Below are positions 1 to 8,771 of a DNA stretch of 64,000 nucleotides, piece after piece. Source of the DNA: Ensifer sp. USDA 6670 (GTDB lineage: Bacteria > Pseudomonadota > Alphaproteobacteria > Rhizobiales > Rhizobiaceae); NCBI GenBank assembly GCA_000421085.1, contig ATWE01000001.1, forward strand, positions 310,001-374,000, in the 5' to 3' direction. Made by a program: the position numbers and the translations under genes. The first letter of the stretch is position 1; each line of letters begins with the position of its first letter. The notes beneath the pieces are model-generated. The model was not told where the DNA came from. It did no database searches and saw only the letters and a program-made list of their open reading frames with translations.

Positions 1-1077
1 TCCCCAGACGAAGGTGTGATAGTCGAGCGGATTGGCGATCGTCACCATTTCGCCGAGGCTTTCCCGCAGCGGCTGGCGCTGTTCCTCCCTGAGTGCCCGG
101 AAATTGACTTTGCGCCGGACGCCGGCGTCCGCCATCAGCGACGCTTCGCCGCCCGAACAGCTCATCGAGGAGATATCGGCGCTGGGCAGCGGCCCATGAA
201 GATGCAGCAGCTTCAGGGTTTCGAGCAATTCGGGCAGCGTATCGACGCGGCCGATGCCGAGGCGGGCGAGCAGGGCCGAGGAGACCCGGTCATTGCCGGC
301 CAGCGAGGCGGTATGGGAGACGGTGGCAAGCTGGGCGGCTTCCGATTTCCCGACCTTCAGCGTGACCACGGGTTTGCGCAGCTCGCGTGCGCGGGCGGCA
401 AGCCTTTCCAGCGCCTCGATGCTGTCGAAGCCTTCGATATGGAGACCGACGGCGGTGACGCGCGGATCCTCGAGCACGGCGCAGGCGATGTCGGAAAGGC
501 CCGTCTGCGCCTGGTTGCCGGCCGTCATGACATAGGCCAGCGGCAGCCCGCGCTTCTGCATGGAGATATTGCATGCGATATTCGAGGACTGCGTGAGGAT
601 CGCGACGCCGCGTTCGACCCGGAGCATGCCGTGCTGGTCGGGCCAGAGCAGCGCGCCGTCCAGCATGTTTATGAAGCCGTAGCAGTTCGGGCCGACGATC
701 GGCATATTACCGGCCGCCGCGACGAGCGCTTCCTGCAGGTCGTTGCCATCGGCAAGCTCGCTTGCCGCCTCCCGGAAACCGGAAGCGTAGCAGACGGCAC
801 CTCCGGCGCCGCGCGCGGCAAGATCGCGGACGATCTCGATCGTGAGCGCCCGGTTGACCCCGACGAAGGAGGCATCCGGCGCCCCCGGCAGGTCGGCAAC
901 CGAGCGATAGCAGCGGCGGCCGAGGATCTCTTTTTCGCGCGGGTGGACCGGCCAGATGTCACCGGAAAAGCCCATCTTGTCGCATTGCTCGATGACGCGG
1001 CGCGCCTCCTTGCCGCCGAAGACGGCAATGGAGCGTGGGCGGATGAGACGGTCGAGGGAGCGGGGAGGGATGGTCAT
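1..1077 (-). CDS. Acyl-CoA synthetase, NDP-forming (N-terminal part; runs off the window)
   Basis: The gene starts at 1077 (ATG) and reads leftward off the edge, so about 359 N-terminal residues are seen. It opens with a CoA-binding Rossmann region (FGGKEARRVIEQ, then GDIWPVHP) and continues into a succinyl-CoA-ligase-like part (VGPNCYGF, ILTQSSNIA, VTLKVGKSE, SHTASLAGND, MSCSGGEAS). This is the layout of the ADP-forming acyl-CoA synthetases, which make an acyl-CoA from acid, CoA and ATP through a phosphohistidine. The ATP-grasp part would lie outside the window. It is the downstream gene of the carnitine cluster, after a RIME repeat. The substrate is unknown; a short acyl or trimethylammonium acid would fit the neighbours. 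Confidence 0.85.
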   Translation of the reverse strand, partial: MTIPPRSLDRLIRPRSIAVFGGKEARRVIEQCDKMGFSGDIWPVHPREKEILGRRCYRSVADLPGAPDASFVGVNRALTIEIVRDLAARGAGGAVCYASGFREAASELADGNDLQEALVAAAGNMPIVGPNCYGFINMLDGALLWPDQHGMLRVERGVAILTQSSNIACNISMQKRGLPLAYVMTAGNQAQTGLSDIACAVLEDPRVTAVGLHIEGFDSIEALERLAARARELRKPVVTLKVGKSEAAQLATVSHTASLAGNDRVSSALLARLGIGRVDTLPELLETLKLLHLHGPLPSADISSMSCSGGEASLMADAGVRRKVNFRALREEQRQPLRESLGEMVTIANPLDYHTFVWG

Positions 1078-1109
1078 TGCGTCATCCACTCTCTCAACGC
1101 GGGGCTATG

Positions 1110-1216
1110 CCCCTCATCCGGCTGCCGCCACCTTCTCCCCGCAGGCGGGGAGAAGGGATATGCCGCGCTACCGAAGTCCCCTCTCCCCGCATGCGGGGAG
1201 AGGGTTAGGGTGGGGG
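1110..1216. repeat. RIME-type intergenic mosaic element
   Basis: Two palindromes are seen side by side: CTTCTCCCCGC / GCGGGGAGAAG and CTCTCCCCGC / GCGGGGAGAG, flanked by CCCCTCATCCGGCTGCCGCC and the GGTTAGGGTGGGG end. The same mosaic recurs near 2.5, 4.1 and 8.8 kb. The pattern matches the RIME family known from rhizobia. It can fold in RNA and may act at mRNA 3' ends. Confidence 0.8.
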
Positions 1217-1267
1217 GCAAACGTGAAGTGAGGGGCAAACTGCTGAAACAAAAACGCTGCCGCATCC

Positions 1268-2428
1268 TCAAGCCCCCAGCGGCCGGAGCAGATCGCGGCT
1301 GATGATGTGTCGCTGGATCTCCGACGTCCCATCCCAGATGCGCTCGACGCGGGCGTCGCGCCAGAAGCGGGCGAGCGGCAGGTCGTCCATGAGCCCCATG
1401 CCGCCATAGATCTGGATCGCCTCGTCCGTGACGCGGGCGAGCATTTCGGTGGAAAAGACCTTGGCGGAAGCGATCTCGCGGTTGGACGGCAGGCCCTGGT
1501 CGAGCCGCCAGGCGGCCGAGAGTGTCAGGAGGTCGGCCGCGTCGATCTCGGTGATCATGTCGGCAAGCTTGAAGGAGACGCCCTGATTGGCGCCGATCGG
1601 CTTGCCGAACTGCTTGCGCTCGGCCGCGTAGGAGAGCGCGTAATCGAAGGCGCGACGGGCGCGGCCGACGGAGGTGGCGGCCACGGTCAGGCGCGTGGCG
1701 TAGAGCCAGTCATTGGCAATATCGAAGCCTTTATGGACCTCGCCGAGGATCTGGGCCGAAGGCAGCCGGCAGTCGTCGAAAGTCAGGATGCAGTTCTTGT
1801 AGCCGCGATGCGAGACGGAATTGTAGCCCTCGCGGATTTCGAAGCCGGGGGTGCCCCGGTCGACCAGGAAACAGGTGATCTTCTTCTTTGGACCGCGCGG
1901 GGTCTGCTCTTCACCGGTGGCGATGAAGACGATGACGAAATCGGCAATATCGGCATGACTGATGAAATGCTTCGTCCCGTTCACGATCCAATCGTCGCCG
2001 TCAGGCCGCGCGAAGCATTTCATGCCGCGTACGTCCGAGCCGGCATCCGGCTCGGTCATGGCGAGCGCGTCGAACTTGTCGCCGCGCACGGCCGGGAGCA
2101 GGTACCGCTCTCGCTGATCCTCGTTGCAGGCCATCAGGATGCCGGAGGGGCGTCCGAAAAAGACGGTGAGGCCCATGGACCCGCGTCCGAGCTCGCGTTC
2201 GACCAGCGTGAAGGTCAGATGGTCGAGGCCGGCGCCGCCGACCTCTTCCGGGAAGTTGCAGGCGAAGAAGCCGAGCTCCTTGCATTTGCGGGCGATTTCC
2301 AGCCCGAGTTCGCGCGGCACCACTCCGGTCCGCTCGACCTCGTTCTCATGTGGATAGATCTCGGTCTCGACGAAGGTGCGGACCGTGTCGACGATCATCT
2401 GCTGTTCTTCGGTCAGTGCGAAATTCAT
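1268..2428 (-). CDS. Acyl-CoA dehydrogenase
   Basis: A 386-residue flavoenzyme of normal length for the family, expected to make a 2,3-trans-enoyl-CoA and pass electrons to ETF. The family landmarks are present in order: N-terminal helical part starting MNFALTEEQQMIVDTVR, the FAD-binding AMTEPDAGSDV (about 130), NGTKHFISHADIADF, a C-terminal helical domain with ERKQFGKPIG, then QIYGGMGLMDDLP and the catalytic-Glu region RIWDGTSEIQRHII. A GGGAGAA ribosome site precedes the ATG. It sits between the CoA ligase and the CdhA-CdhB fusion on the same strand, so a role in carnitine-linked acyl metabolism is inferred, not shown. Confidence 0.9.
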   Translation of the reverse strand: MNFALTEEQQMIVDTVRTFVETEIYPHENEVERTGVVPRELGLEIARKCKELGFFACNFPEEVGGAGLDHLTFTLVERELGRGSMGLTVFFGRPSGILMACNEDQRERYLLPAVRGDKFDALAMTEPDAGSDVRGMKCFARPDGDDWIVNGTKHFISHADIADFVIVFIATGEEQTPRGPKKKITCFLVDRGTPGFEIREGYNSVSHRGYKNCILTFDDCRLPSAQILGEVHKGFDIANDWLYATRLTVAATSVGRARRAFDYALSYAAERKQFGKPIGANQGVSFKLADMITEIDAADLLTLSAAWRLDQGLPSNREIASAKVFSTEMLARVTDEAIQIYGGMGLMDDLPLARFWRDARVERIWDGTSEIQRHIISRDLLRPLGA

Positions 2429-2506
2429 TGTTCTCCCTCGTCAATTCTGGTCCGCGCGGCAGATAGCTCCTCAACGATCTACTGCGGGGCTCTCGGGCTG
2501 TGTCTG

Positions 2507-2554
2507 CCCCTCTCCCGCAGGCGGGGAGAAGGTGGCGGCAGCCGGATGAGGGGC
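2507..2554. repeat. Half RIME-type element
   Basis: One palindrome (CTCTCCCGC / GCGGGGAGAAGG) followed by the conserved tail GGCGGCAGCCGGATGAGGGG. It is a single-arm copy of the element at 1110-1216 and lies in the gap between the acyl-CoA dehydrogenase start and the cdhA-cdhB stop. Confidence 0.7.
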
Positions 2555-2569
2555 TGCCGCACGCAATCC

Positions 2570-4060
2570 TTACCGCTTCTGCCCCACATGCCGCCCCGCG
2601 CCCTCCGGAGCGCTGAGCATCGCATGACCTTCCGCGATCGGCTTCAGCTTGGCCATCACCTCCGCCGGCGCCGGCACGGACTTGCCGGCCTTGGCGTCGA
2701 CATGCAGCATCATCTGTTCGGCGGTGGCGATGACATCGCCCGAAGCCGCATCGTGAATGCGCGTGAAGAAATGAATGCGCTTCTCGTCCGACGAAAGAAG
2801 CTGCAGGGTCGTATAGAGCGCCTGTCCGAGCTTGGCCTCGCCGAGATGGCGAATGTGGGTCTCGACCGTATAGTAGCTGTGGCCGGCCTCGACATAGGCG
2901 AAGTCGACGCCGATCACCTTGAGCAGTGCATCCGAGGTGTCGCCGAAGAGCTGCAGGTAGCGATGCTCGGTCATGTGGCCGTTGTAGTCGACCCAGGCGG
3001 CGTTGACCTTGGTATCGATCAGACGCAGCGGCCCGGACGCGTCCAGGCTCTTCGACGGGCTGCCGCCCTTTTCCCAAAGGCGCTTCTCGAAGTCCGCGAG
3101 CAGCTTGCCGGCACCCCAGCCCTTGCCGCCGTCGCCCGCCTTCAAGGCATGCATGATTCCGACGAGGTTTTCGTCCCGGATGCGTTCGAGTTCGCGGATG
3201 GAGCGGCCGGCGGCCTGCGCGTCCGATTGCGCCCCGATCTTCTCGACAAGCGCCTCGTCGAGATCGACTACGTCGGTGAACTTCGTCCAGGGCCATTTGA
3301 GGCAGGGGCCGAACTGGGCGAGGAAGTGGCGCATGCCCGCTTCGCCGCCGGCGATGCGATAGGTCTCGAAGAGACCCATCTGTGCCCAGCGCATGCCGAA
3401 GGAATAGCGCATGACGTCGTCGAGCGTCTCGGTATCGCAGATGTCGTCCTGGATCAGCCAGAGTGCTTCGCGCCAGAGCGCTTCGAGCAGGCGGTCGCCG
3501 ACGAAAGCCTCGATCTCCTTGGCGATGACGACACCCTTCATGCCGATTTCGGCGACCGCTTCCCCGGCGCGCCTAATCGTTTCCGGCGAAGTCTTCTTGC
3601 CGCCGACGAGTTCGACCAGCGGCAGCAGATAGACCGGGTTATAGGGATGCGCCACAAACATGCGTTCGGGGTGCTTCATCTCGGCCTGCAGGTCGGACGG
3701 GAGCAGGCCCGAGGTGGAGGAGCCGATGAGGGCGTCGGGCCGGGCGGCCGCATCGATCTCGTTGATGACGCCGCGCTTCAACGGCAGCCGTTCGGGCACG
3801 CTTTCCTGAATCCAGTCAACGCCCTCGACTGCTTCCTGAATGCTCCTGCAGAAGGTGAATTTCCCGCGCGGCGGCAGCGGCGCCATGGTCAGCATGCCAT
3901 AGGCGCGTTCCGCATTGGCCATGACCTCGCCGATGATCCGCTCGGCTTCGGGATGCGGGTCGAAGATGTTGACGTCTATTCCTGCAAGCGCAAAACGCGC
4001 AGCCCAGGCCCCGCCGATGACGCCGCCGCCGATACAGGCTGCCTTGGTGATTGTGGTCAT
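2570..4060 (-). CDS. cdhA: Fused L-carnitine 3-dehydrogenase / betainyl-CoA thioesterase
   Basis: A 496-residue two-domain protein. Residues 1-320 are a 3-hydroxyacyl-CoA-dehydrogenase-type NAD domain: the dinucleotide motif CIGGGVIGGAWAARFA, the substrate-side motifs QESVPERLPLK, SSTSGLLPS and the catalytic-His region VAHPYNPVYLLPLVELV. Residues about 340-496 are a hot-dog thioesterase (VDYNGHMTEHRYLQLFGD, ETHIRHLGEAKLGQ). The first domain oxidises carnitine to 3-dehydrocarnitine. The second should hydrolyse betainyl-CoA to glycine betaine. In Pseudomonas these are separate proteins (CdhA, CdhB); the fusion is known from rhizobia. I chose the ATG at 4060 because GAGGAGAGGGGA precedes it; an in-frame ATG at 4102 would add 14 unrelated residues. 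Confidence 0.9.
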   Translation of the reverse strand: MTTITKAACIGGGVIGGAWAARFALAGIDVNIFDPHPEAERIIGEVMANAERAYGMLTMAPLPPRGKFTFCRSIQEAVEGVDWIQESVPERLPLKRGVINEIDAAARPDALIGSSTSGLLPSDLQAEMKHPERMFVAHPYNPVYLLPLVELVGGKKTSPETIRRAGEAVAEIGMKGVVIAKEIEAFVGDRLLEALWREALWLIQDDICDTETLDDVMRYSFGMRWAQMGLFETYRIAGGEAGMRHFLAQFGPCLKWPWTKFTDVVDLDEALVEKIGAQSDAQAAGRSIRELERIRDENLVGIMHALKAGDGGKGWGAGKLLADFEKRLWEKGGSPSKSLDASGPLRLIDTKVNAAWVDYNGHMTEHRYLQLFGDTSDALLKVIGVDFAYVEAGHSYYTVETHIRHLGEAKLGQALYTTLQLLSSDEKRIHFFTRIHDAASGDVIATAEQMMLHVDAKAGKSVPAPAEVMAKLKPIAEGHAMLSAPEGAGRHVGQKR

Positions 4061-4094
4061 TCCCCTCTCCTCGATTCCTTGAAATCCTAGTTTG

Positions 4095-4205
4095 CCCCTC
4101 ACCCTAGCCCTCTCCCCGCAGGCGGGGAGAGGGGACTGGGCGCCTACGGCTTGCGTCCTTCTCCCCGTTCAACGGGGAGAAGGTGCCGGTAGGCGGATGA
4201 GGGGC
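4095..4205. repeat. RIME-type intergenic mosaic element
   Basis: A complete copy: CCCCTCACCCTAGCCCTC, palindrome CTCTCCCCGC / GCGGGGAGAG, spacer, second palindrome CTTCTCCCCGTT / AACGGGGAGAAG, then GGCGGATGAGGGGC. It fills the gap between the BKACE and cdhA genes of one operon, so transcription probably crosses it. Confidence 0.8.
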
Positions 4206-4216
4206 CGAACTGGCTC

Positions 4217-5119
4217 TTACCGCTTCGTCAGCTTCAGCTTCCTGCGGACCTCCTCCGGACCGATGATCTTCGCACCCATGCTCTCGACGACGGAAACTGC
4301 TTTCTCCACGAGCTGGGCATTGGTCGCAAGCTGGCCCTTGCCGACATAGAGATTGTCTTCCAGGCCGACGCGGACATTGCCGCCGGCAAGGATCGCAGCA
4401 GCGGGATAGGCCATGGCGTTGCGGCCGATCGAGAAGGCCGAAAAGGTCCAGTTCGAGGGCACGTTGTTGACCATGGCCATGAAGGTGTTGAGTTCGTCCG
4501 GGGCGCCCCACGGGATGCCCATGCAGAGCTGGATCAGTACCGGATCCTCGATCAGGCCTTCTTCGGCGAGTTGCTTGGCGAACCACAAATGCCCCGTATC
4601 GAAGGCCTCGATCTCCGGACGCACGCCGAGTGCGGTCATCTGCCGTGCCATCTCGCGCAGCATCGACGGCGTATTGGTCATGACGTAATCGCCGAGCGAG
4701 AAATTCATGGTGCCGCAGTCGAGCGTGCAGATTTCCGGCAGGCATTCGGCGACATGCGCGACGCGTTCGGTGGCGCCGGCCATGTCCGTACCCTTCTCGT
4801 TGACGGGGAAGGGGCTCTCGACGTTACCGAAGACGAGGTCTCCGCCCATCCCGGCGGTCAGATTGAGCACCACGTCTATATCGGCGGAGCGGATGCGATC
4901 GGTCACTTCCCTGTAGAGGTCGAGCCGCCGGGCAGGCGCGCCGGTTTCGGGATCGCGGACGTGACAGTGGACGACGGCGGCACCCGCTTTGGCGGCGTCG
5001 ATCGCCGATTCGGCGATCTGTTTCGGCGTGACCGGTACGTGGCTGGATTTCGAAACGGTGTCTCCGGCGCCGGTGACGGCGCATGTGATGAACACCTCGC
5101 GGTTCATGCTGAGCGGCAT
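4217..5119 (-). CDS. cdhC: 3-dehydrocarnitine:acetyl-CoA cleavage enzyme (BKACE/DUF849 family)
   Basis: A 300-residue beta-keto acid cleavage enzyme, normal length. The start region REVFITCAVTGAGDT, the metal-binding HCHVRDPETG (about 50) and the VLNLTAGMGG motif mark the zinc-dependent TIM-barrel family. In carnitine catabolism this enzyme turns dehydrocarnitine and acetyl-CoA into betainyl-CoA and acetoacetate, the step between the two activities of the neighbouring fusion protein. The start at 5119 has GGGAGGA seven bases upstream; a second in-frame ATG at 5107 is possible. Its promoter must lie in the 110-base gap shared with the divergent regulator gene. Confidence 0.9.
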   Translation of the reverse strand: MPLSMNREVFITCAVTGAGDTVSKSSHVPVTPKQIAESAIDAAKAGAAVVHCHVRDPETGAPARRLDLYREVTDRIRSADIDVVLNLTAGMGGDLVFGNVESPFPVNEKGTDMAGATERVAHVAECLPEICTLDCGTMNFSLGDYVMTNTPSMLREMARQMTALGVRPEIEAFDTGHLWFAKQLAEEGLIEDPVLIQLCMGIPWGAPDELNTFMAMVNNVPSNWTFSAFSIGRNAMAYPAAAILAGGNVRVGLEDNLYVGKGQLATNAQLVEKAVSVVESMGAKIIGPEEVRRKLKLTKR

Positions 5120-5229
5120 TGATGTCCTCCCTTTCGTTATCCCGCATTACGAGCCAGAAAGTGCCGCGCTGCTTTGCATGGAGAGAACCATCCTATACAT
5201 TATCGGAATTCTCTGGAGGAAGTTTTGCC
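5120..5229. promoter_or_regulatory. Divergent promoter region between carnitine genes and their regulator
   Basis: These 110 bases separate two divergent genes and must carry both start signals. The only clear signals are the ribosome sites: GGGAGGA for the leftward gene and CTGGAGGA for the rightward one. I could not pick out a convincing operator by eye. Confidence 0.5.
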
Positions 5230-6201
5230 TTGGACAGCAGCATCGCGCAGGCGCAGCATATCGACCTTCTGATCCTGCCGGAAACCAATCTCATCCTTGT
5301 CGCGTCGGTTATCGAACCGCTGCGCGCCGCCAACCGCATCGCCGGGCGCACGCTTTACAGCTGGAGCCTGTTCAGTCCGGACGGGAGGGCGATCGAGACG
5401 AAGAGCGGCATTCCCGTCCCGGTGGCCGGGGCTTTCCGTCCGCAGCGCGAGACGGCGCCGCTCTTCGTGCTTTCCAGCTACCACTGGCAGCGCAGCGCCA
5501 CCTCGCAGCTCAAGATGCTCCTGTCGCAGACGGCGCGGCACCGCGAGATGATGGCCGGCATCGAATCGGGCTCCTGGCTGCTGGCGGAGACGAGCCTTCT
5601 CGACAATTTCTCGGCCACCACCCACTGGGAGGATTTCGAGGATTTCGCCGCCGCCTATCCGCAGGTGACGATGGTGCGCGAGCGTTTCGTCATCGACCGA
5701 AAACGCATTACCACCGGCGGCTCACTGCCGACGCTGGACCTGATGCTGGAACTGATCCGCCGCGCGCATGGCTATTCACTGGCGCTCGAAGTGTCGCGCC
5801 TCTTCATCTACGAGCAGGAACGCACCCGCGGCGACCTCCTGCAGGTACCCGCAATCGGCAACATGCGCATTCTCGACATTCGCGTCGGCGCAGCGGTCAA
5901 GCTGATGGAAGAGACGGTCGAGGCGCCGCTGACGCTCGCGCGGCTGGCGCGCCGTGTGGGGGTCAGCGCCCGGCACCTTCAGGATCTCTTCAAGGAGACG
6001 ATGGGCGTCGCGCCGCACGAGCACTATCTGGCGCTGCGGCTCAACGCCGCGCGGCGCAAGGTGATCGAAACGCGGATGGAATTCGCCGACATCGCGGCGA
6101 TTTCCGGCTTCAACTCGTCGTCTTCGTTTTCGCGCAGCTATCGCGCGCATTATCGCGAAAGCCCCAGCGAGACGCGCCGGCGGCTCAAGCTGAAAAACTG
6201 A
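5230..6201 (+). CDS. cdhR: GlxA-family AraC-type transcription regulator of carnitine genes
   Basis: A 323-residue regulator with an N-terminal DJ-1/PfpI-like (GATase1) sensor domain (HIDLLILPETNLILVASVIE through the SGSWLLAE turn) and two AraC HTH motifs at the C terminus (LTLARLARRVGVSARHLQDL and FADIAAISGFNSSSSFSRSY). GlxA-type regulators sense quaternary amines such as carnitine and betaine in Pseudomonas (CdhR, GbdR), and the divergent placement beside the carnitine operon supports the same role here. I start it at the TTG at 5230 because GGAGGA lies about ten bases upstream and the DJ-1 domain begins at once; a longer reading frame from 5119 would add 37 unlikely residues. Confidence 0.85.
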   Translation: MDSSIAQAQHIDLLILPETNLILVASVIEPLRAANRIAGRTLYSWSLFSPDGRAIETKSGIPVPVAGAFRPQRETAPLFVLSSYHWQRSATSQLKMLLSQTARHREMMAGIESGSWLLAETSLLDNFSATTHWEDFEDFAAAYPQVTMVRERFVIDRKRITTGGSLPTLDLMLELIRRAHGYSLALEVSRLFIYEQERTRGDLLQVPAIGNMRILDIRVGAAVKLMEETVEAPLTLARLARRVGVSARHLQDLFKETMGVAPHEHYLALRLNAARRKVIETRMEFADIAAISGFNSSSSFSRSYRAHYRESPSETRRRLKLKN

Positions 6202-6292
6202 TTGAAGGGCTTCAGGCGGCAACTGAGCGAAGGTGAGTTTTGCGAGTCGAATCAGCGGTCTGCAGCCAGTCCCTCGAGAAGTGATTCAGCGA

Positions 6293-7054
6293 TCAGACCA
6301 CCGTCTCGCCCCCGTCCACCACGAGGATCTGTCCGGTCATGTAGGAGGAACGGTCGGATACAAGGAAGAGGATCGACTCGGCGATCTCGTCGACGCTCGC
6401 CCAGCGGCCGAGCGGCACCTTCTCGCGGATATAGGCTTCGATGGCCTCGCGCCCGCCCATCTGGTCGATGAAGGGTTCGTTGAAGGGCGTGTCGACCCAG
6501 CCGGGGCAGAGAGCGTTCACCCTGACGCCGTATTTCGCATAGTCGCCCGCCATCTGCCGGGTCATGGCGATGACCGCGTGTTTCGTCGTCGTATAGGCGA
6601 TCATCTCACGGTCGTAGAGGACGCCGGACGATGACGACGTGTTGACGATCACGCCTCGGCCGGCTCTCTTCATCGAGGGCATGACGAGGCGGGCGGCCAT
6701 GAAATGGGCGCGGACGTTGAGGTTCCAGGACCGATCGAAACCCGTCACCTCGACCTTTTCCAGGTCGCCGGCGACCTGCGCGCCGGCGTGATTGTGCAGG
6801 ATGTCGATCCGTCCGTGCCGGTAGAGGATATCGGCAATGCCGTCCGCAAGCGCGTCGTCGTCGGTGACGTCCACCGTGAGCGCTTCAGCGCTGCCGCCCC
6901 CGGTAGCGATCGCCGCCACGGTTTCGCCTGCGGCTACCACGCTGCGGTCGACGACGACCACATGGGCGCCTTCGCGGGCCATGATGGCGGCACCCGCCCG
7001 GCCGATTCCGGAGCCCGCTCCGGTCACGATCGCGATCCGGTTGTTCAGGATCAT
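6293..7054 (-). CDS. Short-chain dehydrogenase/reductase (classical SDR)
   Basis: A 253-residue NAD(P)-dependent oxidoreductase of normal SDR length. Seen: cofactor motif TGAGSGIG (about 11-18), an acidic end to beta-2 (VVVVDRS) that favours NAD, NHAG in place of NNAG, catalytic Ser in NTSSSSG, and Tyr-Lys in YTTTK, ending in the usual GQILVVDGG. It follows the PotI-like permease gene by four bases (GGAGTGAAACAATG), so it is the last gene of the transporter operon and probably acts on the imported compound. The substrate cannot be read from the sequence. Confidence 0.9.
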   Translation of the reverse strand: MILNNRIAIVTGAGSGIGRAGAAIMAREGAHVVVVDRSVVAAGETVAAIATGGGSAEALTVDVTDDDALADGIADILYRHGRIDILHNHAGAQVAGDLEKVEVTGFDRSWNLNVRAHFMAARLVMPSMKRAGRGVIVNTSSSSGVLYDREMIAYTTTKHAVIAMTRQMAGDYAKYGVRVNALCPGWVDTPFNEPFIDQMGGREAIEAYIREKVPLGRWASVDEIAESILFLVSDRSSYMTGQILVVDGGETVV

Positions 7055-7058
7055 TGTT

Positions 7059-7877
7059 TCACTCCCCGGATTTGCTTTTCTTTTCGCGCATGAGCACGCG
7101 GGCGGTCAGGATCAGTAGCAGCGAGGCGGCCAGGACCAGGGTCGCGATCGCATTGATTTCCGGCGTCACGCCGCGGCGGATCGAGGCGAAGACGTAGATC
7201 GGCAGGGTCGTCTTCGAGCCGGCGACGAAGAAGGCGATAATGAAATCGTCGAAGGAGAAGGTGAAGGCGAGGAGAAAGCCCGCGAGGATCGACGGCAGAA
7301 TCTGCGGCAGCAGGATCAGCCGGAAAGTGGTCAGAGGCGTCGCATAGAGGTCGCCCGACGCTTCGACGATGTCGCGGCCGAGGCTCGCGATGCGTGCCTT
7401 GACGATCATGGTGACGAGCGCCATCGAGAAGAGCCCATGGGCGGCGATGATGGAGCCGTAACCGAGTCCCAGTTGCGGCGGCTGATCGCCCGGCCAGAGG
7501 GCTGCGATCGTCGGGTTGACGAAGGAGAAGACCGCGACGAGTGCAACCAGTGTCGCGATGCCGATGACGACGCCCGGGACGACGATCGCCGCGGCGAAGA
7601 GAGCATCGAAGAGCGCGCGCATGCGAGAGCCAAGCCGTTCCATGCCGAGTGCGGCCATGGTGCCGAAGACGGCGGCAAGCGTCGCGCTGGTGAAGGCGAT
7701 GATCAGGCTGTTCTGCAGCGCCGAGACGAGAAATGTGTTGCCGAGCGCCTTGCCGTACCAGGCGAGCGAAAAGCCCGTGAACTCGCTCGCATTGCGGCCC
7801 GCATTGAACGAGAAGAGCACGACCAGCACGATCGGCGCATAAAGGAAGAGATAGACGGAGGAGATGAAGACGCGCAT
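7059..7877 (-). CDS. ABC transporter permease, PotC/PotI-like
   Basis: A 272-residue inner-membrane permease with about six hydrophobic segments. The EAA loop is seen at about 170-190 (EASGDLYATPLTTFRLILLP). FSFDDFIIAFFVAGS is typical of the spermidine/putrescine permease group. Its ATG overlaps the stop of the preceding permease gene by one base (TGATG), which implies translational coupling. It forms the membrane pore with the next permease. Confidence 0.88.
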   Translation of the reverse strand: MRVFISSVYLFLYAPIVLVVLFSFNAGRNASEFTGFSLAWYGKALGNTFLVSALQNSLIIAFTSATLAAVFGTMAALGMERLGSRMRALFDALFAAAIVVPGVVIGIATLVALVAVFSFVNPTIAALWPGDQPPQLGLGYGSIIAAHGLFSMALVTMIVKARIASLGRDIVEASGDLYATPLTTFRLILLPQILPSILAGFLLAFTFSFDDFIIAFFVAGSKTTLPIYVFASIRRGVTPEINAIATLVLAASLLLILTARVLMREKKSKSGE

Positions 7878-8743
7878 CAGACGAGATCCACCTGTCTTGT
7901 TCCGGCGACCTTCCAGGCGATCCGCATTGCCACCATGAGGACGACGACGACGACGGCGACGAGAGTCACGGCGATCGCCGATCCGAAGGGCCAGTTCCGC
8001 GACTGCAGGAAGAGATCGACCAGCGCATTGCCGATGAAGAAAACCTTGCCGCCGCCGAGCAGCTGCGGGATCAGATATTCGCCGAGGAGCAGGATGGTGA
8101 CGAGCGCGACGCCCGTCATGACGCCCGGCAGCGACAGCGGCAGAGTGACGCCGAGAAAGGTCGAGACGGGCTTGCCGCCAAGGTCGGCGGAAGCCTCCAG
8201 CAGGCGGCGGTCGAGCTTTTCCAGGCTCACATAAATCGGCATGATCATAAGCGGCAGATAGCCGTAGACGATGCCGAGCAGCACGGCGCCGGGCGTATTC
8301 AGCATGCGTACGTCCTCGATGCCGATCATCGACAGGAGATTGGGAATGCCGCGCGAGCCGAGGATGTACATCCAGGCATAGGTACGCACGAGCAGGCTCG
8401 TCCAGAAAGGAACGACGACAAGCGAGACGAGGAGGAGGCGATAGCGCGGGTTTGCCTTGACGGCGAGGTAATAGGCGACCGGATAGGCGACGATGAGGCA
8501 GAGCAGGGCGCCGGCAGGGGCAAGCATCAGCGTATTCCAGAAGGCGGCCGCCCGCGTCGGCAGATTGGCGAACTGCACAAAGGTGAAAGCCGGCTGGTAT
8601 CCGCCTTCAGGCGCCCGCTCGCCAAAGGCGAAGACGAGCATGGCGATGAATGGGAGAACCAGGAAGACGGTAAGCCATGCGGCCGCCGGCGCAATCAGCG
8701 CCGCCGTAATCAGGTTCCTCTTCGTGTTCGTTGCCACGCGCAT
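7877..8743 (-). CDS. ABC transporter permease, PotB/PotH-like
   Basis: A 288-residue membrane permease. Six or so hydrophobic stretches are visible. FWTSLLVRTYAWMYILG and the EAA loop EASADLGGKPVSTFLGVTLP are diagnostic of the PotB/PotH group. I prefer the ATG at 8743 (GGACAAATC upstream) to the one at 8779, which lies in the RIME repeat. A RIME element separates it from the binding-protein gene, a common place for an mRNA stem-loop that keeps the binding protein in excess. Confidence 0.87.
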   Translation of the reverse strand: MRVATNTKRNLITAALIAPAAAWLTVFLVLPFIAMLVFAFGERAPEGGYQPAFTFVQFANLPTRAAAFWNTLMLAPAGALLCLIVAYPVAYYLAVKANPRYRLLLVSLVVVPFWTSLLVRTYAWMYILGSRGIPNLLSMIGIEDVRMLNTPGAVLLGIVYGYLPLMIMPIYVSLEKLDRRLLEASADLGGKPVSTFLGVTLPLSLPGVMTGVALVTILLLGEYLIPQLLGGGKVFFIGNALVDLFLQSRNWPFGSAIAVTLVAVVVVVLMVAMRIAWKVAGTRQVDLV

Positions 8744-8771
8744 GATTTGTCCGTGAACTGGAATGAAACTG

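Noticed and set aside
1307..4090. A 927-residue plus-strand open frame opposite the acyl-CoA dehydrogenase and cdhA
   Set aside because: It is the antisense shadow of two well-recognised genes in high-GC DNA; the product has no recognisable motif and no ribosome site.
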